Source of the DNA: Paraburkholderia sp. D15
Lineage (GTDB): Bacteria; Pseudomonadota; Gammaproteobacteria; Burkholderiales; Burkholderiaceae
Length of the DNA: 64,000 nt
Assembly: GCF_029910215.1 (NCBI RefSeq)
Contig: NZ_CP110395.1
Coordinates: 3,844,001 to 3,908,000 of the forward strand
Reading direction: 5' to 3'
Positions 20,207-28,994 of the stretch are shown piece by piece. Positions within the stretch are counted from its first letter, which is position 1. Every line of letters begins with the position of its first letter. The position numbers and the translations under genes were made by a program. The notes under the pieces were generated by a model that saw only the letters and a program-made list of their open reading frames with translations, was not told the origin of the DNA and did no database searches.

Positions 20207-20783
20207 TCCTCCGCTCGGTCCCGCCGACGAACTCATCGGCGGCCAGCCTCCACGGGCGCCGCAAGAGCCGAGCGCACCCGATCCGCAGGCACCGCGCCCG
20301 CCGCGCCGTGCGAGCGCGCGTTTCATGCTGTCGCATCCGCTGCATATTCTGTCGCTCGGTTTCGGCAGCGGCCTGTCGCCGGTCGCGCCGGGCACCGTCG
20401 GCACGCTGTTCGCGTGGGCGTCGTTCATCGTATTGAGCCGCTATCTGACCGTGACCGAATGGGGCGTGCTGATCGTGCTCGGTTTTATCGGCGGCATCGC
20501 GCTGTGCGGCTTTACCGCGAAGCGGCTCGGTATCGACGATCCGTCGCCGGTCGTGTGGGACGAGATCGTCGCGTTCTGGCTCGTGCTGCTGATGGTCACG
20601 CCCGCCACGCTGACCGATCAGTTGTGGGCGTTCATCGTGTTCCGCTTCTTCGACATGGTGAAACCGCCGCCCATCGGTTATTTCGACCGCCGCCTGAAAG
20701 GTGGCTTTGGCATCATGTTCGACGACCTGGTCGCCGCATTTTTCACGCTGCTCGTGATAGCGCTCTGGCGCATGTCGGTCTGA
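20196..20783 (+). CDS. pgpA: Phosphatidylglycerophosphatase A
   Basis: Inner-membrane enzyme removing phosphate from phosphatidylglycerophosphate to make phosphatidylglycerol. 195 residues: a Pro-rich N terminus of about 45, then FGSGLSPVAPGTVGTLFAW, DPSPVVWDEIVAFW and PPPIGYFDRRLKGGFGIMFDDLVA, with several membrane segments. The Asp/Glu motif DEIVAF is the family signature. ATG start inside the thiL end, so translational coupling is likely; pncC follows after 90 bases. Confidence 0.96.
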   Translation: MQTDPPLGPADELIGGQPPRAPQEPSAPDPQAPRPPRRASARFMLSHPLHILSLGFGSGLSPVAPGTVGTLFAWASFIVLSRYLTVTEWGVLIVLGFIGGIALCGFTAKRLGIDDPSPVVWDEIVAFWLVLLMVTPATLTDQLWAFIVFRFFDMVKPPPIGYFDRRLKGGFGIMFDDLVAAFFTLLVIALWRMSV

Positions 20784-20873
20784 TCGCCTGACTTCACCCG
20801 GCGGCCGCCCGATGCCGCCGGACTTCGCCCGCTGCCTCGTAACTCCGTTACTCCGTCACTCCGGATAGACGCC

Positions 20874-21374
20874 ATGCCTACCGATTCCGTCGTTCACCAA
20901 CTCGCGATCCGCGTGAGCAACCGTCTGCGCGACGAACGCCTGATGCTCGTCACCGCCGAGTCCTGTACCGGCGGCATGGTGGCGACCGCGATCACCGATA
21001 TTTCCGGCAGCAGCGGCTGGTTCGAACGCGGCTTCGTCACGTACTCGAACCAGGCGAAGAGCGAAATGATCGGCGTCCCCGCCGACATGATCGACAAACA
21101 CGGCGCGGTCAGCGAGCCGGTTGCGCGCGCGATGGCCGAAGGCGCGCTGCGCAACAGCCGCGCGCAGGTGTCGCTGTCGATTACCGGCGTCGCCGGCCCT
21201 GGCGGCGGCACGGAGACCAAGCCGGTCGGCATGGTGTCGTTCGGCTGGAGCAACCGGCTGCATACGTCGGTGGAAACGAAGATTTTCAAGGGCGATCGCG
21301 AACAGATCCGCGTGCAGGCCGCGGCCCATGCGCTGCGCGGCGTGCTGGCGCTGCTCGACGAACGCGAACATTGA
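20874..21374 (+). CDS. pncC: Nicotinamide-nucleotide amidase (CinA C-terminal domain protein)
   Basis: Deamidates NMN to nicotinate mononucleotide in NAD recycling. 166 residues covering only the CinA C-terminal domain: LVTAESCTGGMVATAITDISGSSGWFERGFVTYSN with the catalytic Ser and Lys/Tyr region, then VSLSITGVAGPGGGTETKPVG. Normal size for stand-alone PncC. It follows thiL-pgpA in the same direction. Confidence 0.94.
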   Translation: MPTDSVVHQLAIRVSNRLRDERLMLVTAESCTGGMVATAITDISGSSGWFERGFVTYSNQAKSEMIGVPADMIDKHGAVSEPVARAMAEGALRNSRAQVSLSITGVAGPGGGTETKPVGMVSFGWSNRLHTSVETKIFKGDREQIRVQAAAHALRGVLALLDEREH

Positions 21375-21436
21375 TCGAATCGAACTGAAACGAATCCACC
21401 GGGCGTCCGCGCGGACGCGCTTGCAGGGAAGAAACC

Positions 21437-21955
21437 ATGTCCGAATCGCACGCGAACGTCGCCAAAGACGAACTGATTCGCCGCTTCGATCTGAAGCCGC
21501 ATCCCGAGGGCGGATTTTTCCGCGAGACGTACCGGTCGGCGGAGCGGGTAACGCGTGAAGGGAGCGCGGCGCAGACGCGCTCGGCATCCACGGCGATCTA
21601 TTACCTGTTATGCGATGGCGCGCATTCCGCGTGGCATCGGATCAAGTCCGACGAAGTCTGGCATTTCTATGCCGGCGCGCCGCTGAACGTTCATGTGCTG
21701 GATGAAAGCGGCGCGCTGGTCACGCATCGGCTGGGAAATCCGTTGACGCATCCGGATGCGGTGTTTCAGGCCATGGTGCCGGCCGGATTATGGTTCGCCG
21801 CCGAATGTGCCGATCCCACGACTTACGCGCTGGTGGGCTGCACCGTCGCGCCGGGGTTCGAATTCAGCGAATTCGAACTGGCGGAGATGGATGCGTTGAA
21901 GTCGCGCCATCCGCGACATTCAACCTTGATCGAAAGGCTGGGGCCGGCTGCCTAG
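21437..21955 (+). CDS. DUF985-family cupin
   Basis: 172-residue single-domain cupin of the DUF985 family. Seen: LIRRFDLKPHPEGGFFRETYRS at the start, STAIYYLL, SAWHRIKSDEVWHFYAG and the end VGCTVAPGFEFSEFELA. The conserved Glu and His residues could bind a metal. Function is not known; some relatives bind sugar nucleotides or auxin-like ligands. ATG start with a purine-rich region before it. Its TAG stop is inside the following terminator hairpin. Confidence 0.88.
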   Translation: MSESHANVAKDELIRRFDLKPHPEGGFFRETYRSAERVTREGSAAQTRSASTAIYYLLCDGAHSAWHRIKSDEVWHFYAGAPLNVHVLDESGALVTHRLGNPLTHPDAVFQAMVPAGLWFAAECADPTTYALVGCTVAPGFEFSEFELAEMDALKSRHPRHSTLIERLGPAA

Positions 21956-21967
21956 CCGGCCTTTTTT
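21942..21967 (+). terminator. Terminator overlapping the cupin stop codon
   Basis: GGCCGGCT, GCCT, AGCCGGCC, TTTTTT. The TAG at 21953-21955 is part of the loop and right arm. Confidence 0.88.
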
Positions 21968-22058
21968 GAAGCGCAAGTGGGCGGTGCCATTGCACGGCGC
22001 GGCGGCGCTTTGAGCGAAGAACCACTGCCCTCGCGCGGCCCGCTCTCCGCCCACACAC

Positions 22059-22874
22059 TCAACGAAACGCGTTGATCCGATCGCGCGTTTCCATCGCGGC
22101 TTTCGCGGCCGCGTCGGCGAAATCATCGCCCTTGCTCGCATAAATGATCGCGCGCGACGAATTGATCAGCATGCCCGTGCCGTTCGCGGTGCGGCCGGCA
22201 TTGACGGTGGCCTGCACGTCGCCGCCTTGCGCGCCGATGCCGGGAATCAGCAACGGCATATCGCCGACGATCCCGCGCACCACTTCGATTTCCTTCGGGA
22301 AGGTCGCGCCGACCACCAGCGCCAGCTGTCCGCTCGCATTCCACTTGTCCGCCGCCAGTTGCGCGACGACCTGATACAGCGGGCGTCCACCGGTTTCGAG
22401 GAATTGCAGATCGGAGCCGCCCGCGTTCGACGTGCGGCACAGCACGATCACGCCCTTGCCCTCGTGCTCCAGATACGGCTGGATCGAATCGAAGCCCATG
22501 TACGGATTTACCGTCACCGCGTCGGCCCGATAACGCTCGAAGGCCTCACGCGCGTATTGCTCGGCGGTGCTGCCGATGTCGCCGCGTTTCGCGTCCAGAA
22601 TCACCGGCAGGCCCGGATGGTTCGCGTGAATGTGCGCGATCAACGCTTCGAGCTGATCTTCCGCGCGATGCGCGGCGAAGTACGCGATCTGCGGCTTGAA
22701 CGACGACGCGTACGGCGCGGTCGCATCGACGATCGTGCGGCAGAACTCGAAAATCGCATCGGCGCGGCCGGCGAGCGCGCCGGGGAATTTGCTGGGCTCG
22801 GGATCGAGGCCGACGCACAACAGCGAATTCGTGCGCAGCCAGGCGTCGTTGAGTGTCGGGATGAAATGGGACAT
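22059..22874 (-). CDS. pyrF: Orotidine 5'-phosphate decarboxylase, type 2
   Basis: Makes UMP, last step of pyrimidine synthesis. 271 residues. The catalytic motif [18 protein letters not shown] gives Asp94, Lys96 and Asp99, and the longer chain marks the type 2 family found in mycobacteria and Burkholderiales. Also [13 protein letters not shown] and [16 protein letters not shown] at the phosphate site. ATG start. The gene stands alone, convergent with the cupin and separated from the next minus-strand gene by 192 bases holding a 9-bp tandem repeat. Confidence 0.97.
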   Translation of the reverse strand: MSHFIPTLNDAWLRTNSLLCVGLDPEPSKFPGALAGRADAIFEFCRTIVDATAPYASSFKPQIAYFAAHRAEDQLEALIAHIHANHPGLPVILDAKRGDIGSTAEQYAREAFERYRADAVTVNPYMGFDSIQPYLEHEGKGVIVLCRTSNAGGSDLQFLETGGRPLYQVVAQLAADKWNASGQLALVVGATFPKEIEVVRGIVGDMPLLIPGIGAQGGDVQATVNAGRTANGTGMLINSSRAIIYASKGDDFADAAAKAAMETRDRINAFR

Positions 22875-22950
22875 GGGAGTCTCGCGGCGAGCAGGTGAAC
22901 GGAAGTGGCCGGTATTTTACCCGTCCTGCACGGCGAGCCGCGACGGGCGC

Positions 22951-23013
22951 GGCATCAGCGGCATCAGCGGCATCAGCGGCATCAGCGGCATCAGCAGCAT
23001 GAGCGGCATCAGC
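22951..23013. repeat. 9-bp tandem repeat, seven units of GGCATCAGC
   Basis: Six exact units of GGCATCAGC and one variant (AGCATGAGC, sixth position), in the pyrF-epimerase gap. The unit length is a multiple of three, but no convincing gene covers it. Confidence 0.9.
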
Positions 23014-23066
23014 GCGGCACCGGCAACATGAGCGCGGCGCCAGCGCACCGCGCCCCCTGCCTTCCG

Positions 23067-24125
23067 TTAGCGCCGCTTCGCTCCGCGCGCGCCCGGCATC
23101 GACCGCAATCCCGTCCGTTCCACGGTGAAGCGGAACGTGCGCGTGAGCCGTTCGCCGCGCGCGAGCATCGTCATGCCGTTTTCACTCGCGCCGCCGGCGA
23201 GGTTCATCGCATTGATCGGATGATCGACCGGCTCGAAGCAGAAGAAGTCCTGGCCGGGCGGCGTGTACAGCACGTAGTAGTCGGTATCGGCGGCGATGTT
23301 CAGCGACAGACGCCGCTTCGGCCACACGACCGCCGCCTGTCCGCTCCAGCCGGTGAACGCGTGATTGACCATCGTCTCCGGCAACGGATACGCGACGCCG
23401 AATTGCCATGCGGGCGGCGCCGGCACGTGGCGCTGCGGCAGCCAGTCGTCGCCGGACAGCCACAGCCCGCCCGCCGCCGCCGATAGTTCGGTGTCCGCAT
23501 CGCGCACGAAGAACGGATGCACGCCGAGCCCGAACGGCAACGCCTCGCGGCCCGCATTTTCGATTTCCAATGCAATGACGAGCGTCGGGCCGTCGAGCGT
23601 GTAGGTCTGGCTCGCGCGATACGCATACGGCTTGCCGTCGCGCCGATCGAGCGTCAGCCGCACGTTTTCGCGCGTGGCCTCGGCCACCTGCCACGCGGAC
23701 TGCCAGCCGTCGCCGTGAATCGGCAGCGGTTCGTCGGCGCGATTGCGCGGCACCTCGACGCGCCGCCCCGCCACATGAAAATGCCCGCCGCCGATGCGGT
23801 TCGAGTACGGCAACAACGGATAGCAGGCCAACTGGTTCGGCTGCGTGTCGGCCGTGACGTGACGGCAGCGCCGGAACACCGGCGTCAGCGCGCCGTCGTT
23901 GCGCCAGTCGAAGCGGGTGATGCCACCGCCGAGGGTCGGCGCGACGTCGAGCCGCAAATGCGCGTTGGCGAGCGTGATGCAGGCGACATCGCCGCCGCTG
24001 CTTTCGCCGACCGCCACCGCCGACGTGCTCGGCCCCGGCAGTACCGGATTGGCCGCCGCCGCGAGTCGCGAGCGTCGGCTCTGGGTGGTCGGCGGTGCGC
24101 CGGAAACAAGATTCGCAACAGTCAT
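23067..24125 (-). CDS. Aldose 1-epimerase (galactose mutarotase-like)
   Basis: Interconverts alpha and beta anomers of aldoses. 352 residues from the ATG at 24125, which has GGAG six bases upstream. The first 45 residues are Ala/Ser-rich and not family-like. The domain then shows LRLDVAPTLGGGITRFDW, CYPLLPYSNRIGGGHF, PIHGDGWQSAWQV and LGVHPFFV, with the His residues expected for catalysis, and FFCFEPVDHPINAMNL. Last gene of the galactose/arabinose operon, where it would supply the anomer used by the dehydrogenase. Confidence 0.9.
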   Translation of the reverse strand: MTVANLVSGAPPTTQSRRSRLAAAANPVLPGPSTSAVAVGESSGGDVACITLANAHLRLDVAPTLGGGITRFDWRNDGALTPVFRRCRHVTADTQPNQLACYPLLPYSNRIGGGHFHVAGRRVEVPRNRADEPLPIHGDGWQSAWQVAEATRENVRLTLDRRDGKPYAYRASQTYTLDGPTLVIALEIENAGREALPFGLGVHPFFVRDADTELSAAAGGLWLSGDDWLPQRHVPAPPAWQFGVAYPLPETMVNHAFTGWSGQAAVVWPKRRLSLNIAADTDYYVLYTPPGQDFFCFEPVDHPINAMNLAGGASENGMTMLARGERLTRTFRFTVERTGLRSMPGARGAKRR

Positions 24126-24421
24126 ATCTGGCTCCATCGAGAGGCTTGTGACATTGCCGTCATGGCTGACGGATGCTGTTGGGCGATTTTCTTGAACCGG
24201 TCGCCTCGAGGTACTTCCTGCATGCCGACGTTCTGCTGGCACTGGAATCGCGGCATCTGCTACTGATTCAATACGACTCGTTCGAATGCGTCGGCATGCA
24301 TCGGTTTGCTGCTATTTGCTGCCGTTTGTCGCCGCTTGCCGCGGTTGGCTTCCAACTACGCAAGCGGCATGGAGCGCCGCCCGCCGCCGCATCCTGTCGA
24401 AAGCGGCTGCGTCATTCTGCG
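24126..24421. other. 296-base gap between epimerase and lactonase genes
   Basis: No gene, repeat or terminator seen. Its size leaves room for a separate promoter for the epimerase gene. Confidence 0.5.
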
Positions 24422-25375
24422 CTATGCCGGCGCGCCTTGGAACACCGGTTCGGGCAAACCACGCCGCGCGACCGTCGCAACGAACACGCCGCCCGCGTGC
24501 GGATCGCCGCTCAGCGCCGCTGCGTCGAGGTCGCAGCGGGCGCTCGTCACGTACAGCGTGCCGAGTTGCGCGCGCCCAACACGTTGCGTCGGCGCCGCGC
24601 CGCCCAATGCGACACAGCTAGGCTGCGCGGTCGGTACGTCGACGCGCTCCGTTTCCACGCCGTCCGGACCGTAGCGCACCACGCGCCGGCCCCCCCATTG
24701 CGCATTCCACAAGCCGCCATCGCGATCGACGGTCGAGCCGTCGGGTTCGCCGGTCGCATCGGTCAGGCGTACGAACAGGCGGTCGTTGGCGACGCTGCCG
24801 TCGGCGCGGTAGTCGCACGCGCGGATTTCGCGCGTCGGCGAATCGCAGTAGTACATCGTCGCGCCGTCCGGACTGAACGCGATGCTGTTCGAAATCGCGG
24901 GCGCCGGCAGCGCGAGACGCTCCAGCGACAGATCGCGATTCAGACGGTAGAAGCCGCCCACCGCCTTGAGCGGCGAGCCTTCGTCCTTGGTGCCGAATAC
25001 GAAACGGCCCTGACGGTCGCAACGGCCGTCGTTCACGCGCGTATTCAGCCCCGGCTCCACGTCGACGATGCGGCGCATTTCGCCGGTCGCCAGATCGAAG
25101 AACGCGAGGTGGCTGGCGAGCCCGAGCAGCAAATAATGCGGATCGGCACACAGCGCGAATGTGGCGAGCCGTTCCGGCATGCGCCAGAACGTGCTGCGGC
25201 CGTCGGCGGGATCGTGACGCCACAACCGCGCGCCTTCGATATCGACCCAGTAGAAACGGCCCGTCGCGGCGCACCACGTCGCGCCTTCGCCGAGCGTGCA
25301 TTTCGTGTCGAGCAGCAGCGCGGCCGGCTGCGTCCCGCGAACGCCGGACTCGGCGTGGTTGGCGTCCCCGCTCAC
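24422..25375 (-). CDS. SMP-30/gluconolactonase-family sugar lactonase
   Basis: Hydrolyses the aldonolactone made by the adjacent dehydrogenase, probably L-arabinono- or D-galactonolactone. 317 residues starting at GTG 25375, which overlaps the SDR stop as GTGA. The six-bladed propeller signatures are CTLGEGATWCAATGRFYWVDI (metal Glu), RVNDGRCDRQGRFVFGT, SNSIAFSPDGATMYYCDS and PDGSTVDRDGGLWNAQWGG with metal Asn/Asp. Upstream in-frame codons lie inside the SDR gene and are not used. Which sugar lactone is preferred cannot be read from sequence. Confidence 0.9.
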   Translation of the reverse strand: MSGDANHAESGVRGTQPAALLLDTKCTLGEGATWCAATGRFYWVDIEGARLWRHDPADGRSTFWRMPERLATFALCADPHYLLLGLASHLAFFDLATGEMRRIVDVEPGLNTRVNDGRCDRQGRFVFGTKDEGSPLKAVGGFYRLNRDLSLERLALPAPAISNSIAFSPDGATMYYCDSPTREIRACDYRADGSVANDRLFVRLTDATGEPDGSTVDRDGGLWNAQWGGRRVVRYGPDGVETERVDVPTAQPSCVALGGAAPTQRVGRAQLGTLYVTSARCDLDAAALSGDPHAGGVFVATVARRGLPEPVFQGAPA

Positions 25376-26172
25376 GCCCAACCTCCGTCGACGATCACGT
25401 CCTGCGCGGTGATCATGCGGCTGTCGTCGGCGGCGAGGAACAGCGCCATGCGCGCGAGATCGGCGGGCTCCAGCTCCGCGTCGATGCACTGGCCCTCCTT
25501 GATCGACCGGCGGCCCGCGTCGTCGAGCCACAGACGCTTCTGCTTGTCCGTCATCACCCAGCCCGGCACCAGCGAATTGACGCGGATATCGAAATGCCCG
25601 AGATCGCGCGCGAGGCCGCGCGTCAAACCCTGCACGGCCGCCTTCGACATCACGTAGACCGGATAGCCGCCGTTCTTCAGCATCCAGCTGATGGAGCCGA
25701 GGTTGATGATCGAGCCGCGCCGCGCGGCCTTCATGTCTTCCATCACCGCCTGCGCCGCGAAGAACTGGTGACGGATGTTCACCGCGATGCCCGCGTCGAA
25801 CGACTCGCGCGTGACTTCGCCGATCGTATGACGCCGGTCGTTCGCGGCGTTGTTCACCAGCACCTCGATCGGGCCGAGCGCGGCCTTGACGTCGGCGATC
25901 GCTTTTTGCAGCGCGTCAATGTCGGTCAGATCGCAGGCGAGGAACAGCGGCTTGTGCTTCGAATCGCCGAGTTGATCGGCAAGCGCTTCGCCCGCGCTCG
26001 CATCGATATCGAAGAACGCGACGCGCGCGCCCTGCGCCGCGAAATGTTCGACGAACGATGCGCCGATGCCGGTCGCGCCGCCCGTGATCAACACCGTACG
26101 GTCGACGAGACTCGGATAGCGGGCGAACGCGGTATCCGCGAGACGGGCGTTTGCATTGGCCGGAGACGACAT
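25372..26172 (-). CDS. SDR sugar dehydrogenase, probably L-arabinose/D-galactose 1-dehydrogenase
   Basis: 266-residue classical short-chain dehydrogenase. It has the cofactor motif LITGGATGIGASF, an acidic FFDID after beta-2 suggesting NAD, VLVNNAAND, catalytic Ser in IINLGSIS and YVMSK. ATG start with GGAA upstream. It is coupled to the lactonase by a 4-base overlap, so its product is most likely a lactone. The araFGH importer just upstream and the dgoK/dgoA kinase-aldolase pair in the same operon point to galactose or arabinose. The substrate is inference. Confidence 0.85.
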   Translation of the reverse strand: MSSPANANARLADTAFARYPSLVDRTVLITGGATGIGASFVEHFAAQGARVAFFDIDASAGEALADQLGDSKHKPLFLACDLTDIDALQKAIADVKAALGPIEVLVNNAANDRRHTIGEVTRESFDAGIAVNIRHQFFAAQAVMEDMKAARRGSIINLGSISWMLKNGGYPVYVMSKAAVQGLTRGLARDLGHFDIRVNSLVPGWVMTDKQKRLWLDDAGRRSIKEGQCIDAELEPADLARMALFLAADDSRMITAQDVIVDGGWA

Positions 26173-26216
26173 CGTTCGATTCCTTTAGAGCTATTTCTGT
26201 TTAACGGACCGGCAGT

Positions 26217-27233
26217 TCAATCCCGCGAGCCGCGGTTCTTCAACTGGTCGAGCAGCACGGCGGCCAGCAGGATCGCGCCGCGCACGAGGTACTGATAGAA
26301 CGCGTCGATGTTCATCAGGTTCATCACGTTCTCGACCGTGCCCATGATCAGCACGCCGATCACCACGCCGGAAATCGTCGCGCGTCCGCCGAGCAGCGAC
26401 ACGCCACCCAGCACGCACGCCGAAATCACGTTCAGCTCGAAGCCTTCGGCGGCGTTCGGCTGACCCGACGTGATACGCGAGGCCAGAATCACGCCGGCCA
26501 GCGCCGTCACCGCGCCCTGGATCAGGAAGATGTAGACACGCGTGCGTTCCACGTTGATACCGGCGAGACGCGACGCTTCCGGATTACCGCCGATCGCGAG
26601 CGTATTGCGGCCGTACACGGTCTGGTTGAGCATCACGCCGAACACGATGAAGCACAGCAGCGTGACCCAGATCGGCAGCGACACGCCGAAGAAGCTCAGG
26701 CCGCCGAGCGCGATGAACGTGTCCGACGACACGCCGACCGCCTGGCCGTGCGAGACGATGAAGCCCAGGCCGCGGACGATTTCCATCGTCGCGAGCGTGG
26801 TGATCAGGGCGTTGATGCGCAGATACGCGATCACCGCGCCGTTGACGAAACCGATCACCGCGCCCGCCGCCACCGCGGCGATGATCGCGATGAAGGTGTT
26901 GCCGGTGGCGTTGAGCACCATCGCGCACAACACGCCGGCGAACGCGACCGTCGACCCCACCGAAAGATCGAAGTCACGCGACGCGAGACAGAACATCATC
27001 GTGCACGCGACCATGCCGATCTGCGAGATCGACAGCGCGAGACCGAGCATGTTCTCGATCGAGAAGAAGTGATCGACGGTCAGCGACATCGTGACGAACA
27101 TCACGACGAAGATCACGATCAGGCTGTATTCGGTGATCTGCTGCCACCATTTCGCCTTGTCGTTGGACTGCGGAATCAGCGCATCGGCGGCGCCTTTGGC
27201 GGCCTGTTGCGCGAGGTTTTCTCTGGCTTGCAT
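26217..27233 (-). CDS. araH: Sugar ABC transporter permease, AraH type
   Basis: Inner-membrane permease of the L-arabinose-type (CUT2) importer. 338 residues with 8-10 hydrophobic segments and the CUT2 signature region ANPEASRLAGINV-like (GGNPEASRLAGINVERTRVYIF), then GFELNVISACVLGGVSLLGGRATISG. ATG start. It follows araG after 54 bases. Relatives import arabinose, galactose or fucose, so the specificity rests on the binding protein. Confidence 0.93.
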   Translation of the reverse strand: MQARENLAQQAAKGAADALIPQSNDKAKWWQQITEYSLIVIFVVMFVTMSLTVDHFFSIENMLGLALSISQIGMVACTMMFCLASRDFDLSVGSTVAFAGVLCAMVLNATGNTFIAIIAAVAAGAVIGFVNGAVIAYLRINALITTLATMEIVRGLGFIVSHGQAVGVSSDTFIALGGLSFFGVSLPIWVTLLCFIVFGVMLNQTVYGRNTLAIGGNPEASRLAGINVERTRVYIFLIQGAVTALAGVILASRITSGQPNAAEGFELNVISACVLGGVSLLGGRATISGVVIGVLIMGTVENVMNLMNIDAFYQYLVRGAILLAAVLLDQLKNRGSRD

Positions 27234-27287
27234 GTTGAAGACTCCTCCCGTTCCCCACGGGTTGCCGGACTTGCGTCCAAATAAGGT

Positions 27288-28823
27288 TCAGGCTGCCTGT
27301 TCGGCGGTCTGGGTTCCGGGTAATGCGGTTGAACTTTGCGGCAGCGCGAGACCCAGCACCGCCTGTTCGGTTGCGTCCTTGCGCGCCAGTTCGCCGGAGA
27401 TCCGGCCCTGGCGCATGACGACGATCCGGTCCGAGACGCCGAGCACTTCCGGCAACTCCGACGAAATCATCACGATCGCGCAGCCGCGTTCGGCCAGCTG
27501 GTAGATCACGTTGTAAATTTCGTGCTTCGCGCCGACGTCGATCCCGCGCGTCGGTTCGTCGAGAATCACGACCTTCAGATCGGGCTCCGCCAGCCAGCGC
27601 GACAGAATCGCCTTCTGCTGATTGCCGCCCGACAGGAAGCGGATCTTTTGACGGCGGCTGGGCGTCTTGATCTTTAGCAGCTTGATGAAGCGGTCGGCGG
27701 TCTCGGCTTCCTTCTTGCGGTCGAGGAACATGCCCGCGCGCAGATAGTGGCGGCGGCAACTGATGTTGATGTTCTCCGACACGGTCGCCATCGCGACGAT
27801 GCCTTCTTCCTTGCGGTCTTCCGGACACAGCACGATGCCGTGGCGAATCGCCTCGCCGGCGCTGCGTACCTTGATCGGCTTGCCGTCGAGCGTGATTTCG
27901 CCGCCTTTCTTGTGATCGGCGCCGTACACCAGATGCATCAGTTCGCTGCGGCCCGCGCCCACCAGGCCGAAGAAACCGACGATCTCGCCGCGCCGCACCT
28001 CGAAGCTGGCCGGCTGCGCGAGCGCGTGACCCTCGATCGCTTTGGCCGCGAAGCGCACTTCGCCGAGCGGCCGCGCCGAGTAGTTATAGATATCGGCAAT
28101 CTCGCGCCCCACCATTTCGCTGACGATGGTGTCGCGCGACACGCCTTCGAGCGTCGGATGCGATGCCACCTTGCGGCCGTCGCGGAAAATCGTGCACGCG
28201 TCGCACAGTTCGTAGATCTCGTCCATGCGGTGCGAGATGTAGATCATCGCGCGGTTGTCAGCGCGCAGATCGCGCACCAGCTTGAACAGCACCTCGGTCT
28301 CGCGGTGCGACAGCGAGCTGGTCGGTTCGTCGAGCGCGATCACGCGCGCGTTGCGCAGCAGCGCCTTGCAGATTTCGACCATCTGCCGTTGCGCGATGGA
28401 GAGCTTGCGCAGCTTCGCGTTCGGATCGAGCGCCACGCCCATCGCTTCGAGACGTTCGCGCACGAAGCGTTTCGCCTCGCGCTTGTTGACCCAGCCGAGC
28501 GAGTTCGGCAGCTGGCCGAGCAGCAGGTTTTCCGCGACCGTAAGGTCGGGCACGTATTGCAGTTCCTGGTGAATCACCGCGATACCCGAGGCAATCGACG
28601 AGGCCGCGCTCGTGAAGCGCACCTCGTTGCCGTCGATCATCACGCGGCCCGAGTCGGGCTGGTATTCACCGCCGAGAATCTTCAGCAGGGTCGATTTGCC
28701 CGCGCCGTTTTCGCCCATCAGGCCGTGCACCTGGCCGACGTTGACGTCGAAGGACACACCGTCGAGCGCGCGCACGCCTGGAAAAACCTTACCGATATTG
28801 TCAAAACGTAGCGTCGCTGACAC
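27288..28823 (-). CDS. araG: Sugar ABC transporter ATP-binding protein, AraG type
   Basis: Double-ATPase subunit (511 residues) energising the AraFGH importer. First domain: Walker [17 protein letters not shown], signature LSIAQRQM and Walker [12 protein letters not shown]. Second domain: degenerate Walker [14 protein letters not shown], signature LSGGNQQKA and [12 protein letters not shown]. Start is GTG at 28823 with AGGAGG at good spacing. Three tandem hairpins separate it from araF and probably lower its expression relative to the binding protein. Confidence 0.95.
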   Translation of the reverse strand: MSATLRFDNIGKVFPGVRALDGVSFDVNVGQVHGLMGENGAGKSTLLKILGGEYQPDSGRVMIDGNEVRFTSAASSIASGIAVIHQELQYVPDLTVAENLLLGQLPNSLGWVNKREAKRFVRERLEAMGVALDPNAKLRKLSIAQRQMVEICKALLRNARVIALDEPTSSLSHRETEVLFKLVRDLRADNRAMIYISHRMDEIYELCDACTIFRDGRKVASHPTLEGVSRDTIVSEMVGREIADIYNYSARPLGEVRFAAKAIEGHALAQPASFEVRRGEIVGFFGLVGAGRSELMHLVYGADHKKGGEITLDGKPIKVRSAGEAIRHGIVLCPEDRKEEGIVAMATVSENINISCRRHYLRAGMFLDRKKEAETADRFIKLLKIKTPSRRQKIRFLSGGNQQKAILSRWLAEPDLKVVILDEPTRGIDVGAKHEIYNVIYQLAERGCAIVMISSELPEVLGVSDRIVVMRQGRISGELARKDATEQAVLGLALPQSSTALPGTQTAEQAA

Positions 28824-28838
28824 TTCGCCTCCTGTGTC

Positions 28839-28976
28839 GACGGGAGTTAGCGCTTTAGCGCTTACTCCCGTCCCATGCCGCGTAGCGGCGGTCGATCAGA
28901 GTCGGCGCTTTAGCGCTGACTCTGATCCCATGCCGCACCGCGGCGGTCAACCGGAGCCGGCGCTCGCGCCGACTCC
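28839..28976 (-). repeat. Three tandem stem-loops between araF and araG
   Basis: Stem 1 at 28839-28872 (GACGGGAGT/ACTCCCGTC around AGCGC-TTTA-GCGCT), stem 2 at 28894-28927 (GATCAGAGTC/GACTCTGATC around GGCGC-TTTA-GCGCT) and stem 3 at 28953-28976 (GGAG-C-CGGCGC/GCGCCG-A-CTCC). The spacers CCCATGCCGC...GCGGCGGTC repeat too, making about 2.5 units of roughly 57 bases. No T run follows on the minus strand. Confidence 0.9.
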
Positions 28977-28994
28977 AGCCCCATCTCCAACCGC

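Noticed and set aside
22696..23031. Frame reading the 9-bp repeat as Gly-Ile-Ser repeats
   Set aside because: Mostly antisense to pyrF; no Shine-Dalgarno and no conserved domain.
24126..24421. Hidden gene between epimerase and lactonase
   Set aside because: Frames lack a start signal and show no gene-like composition.
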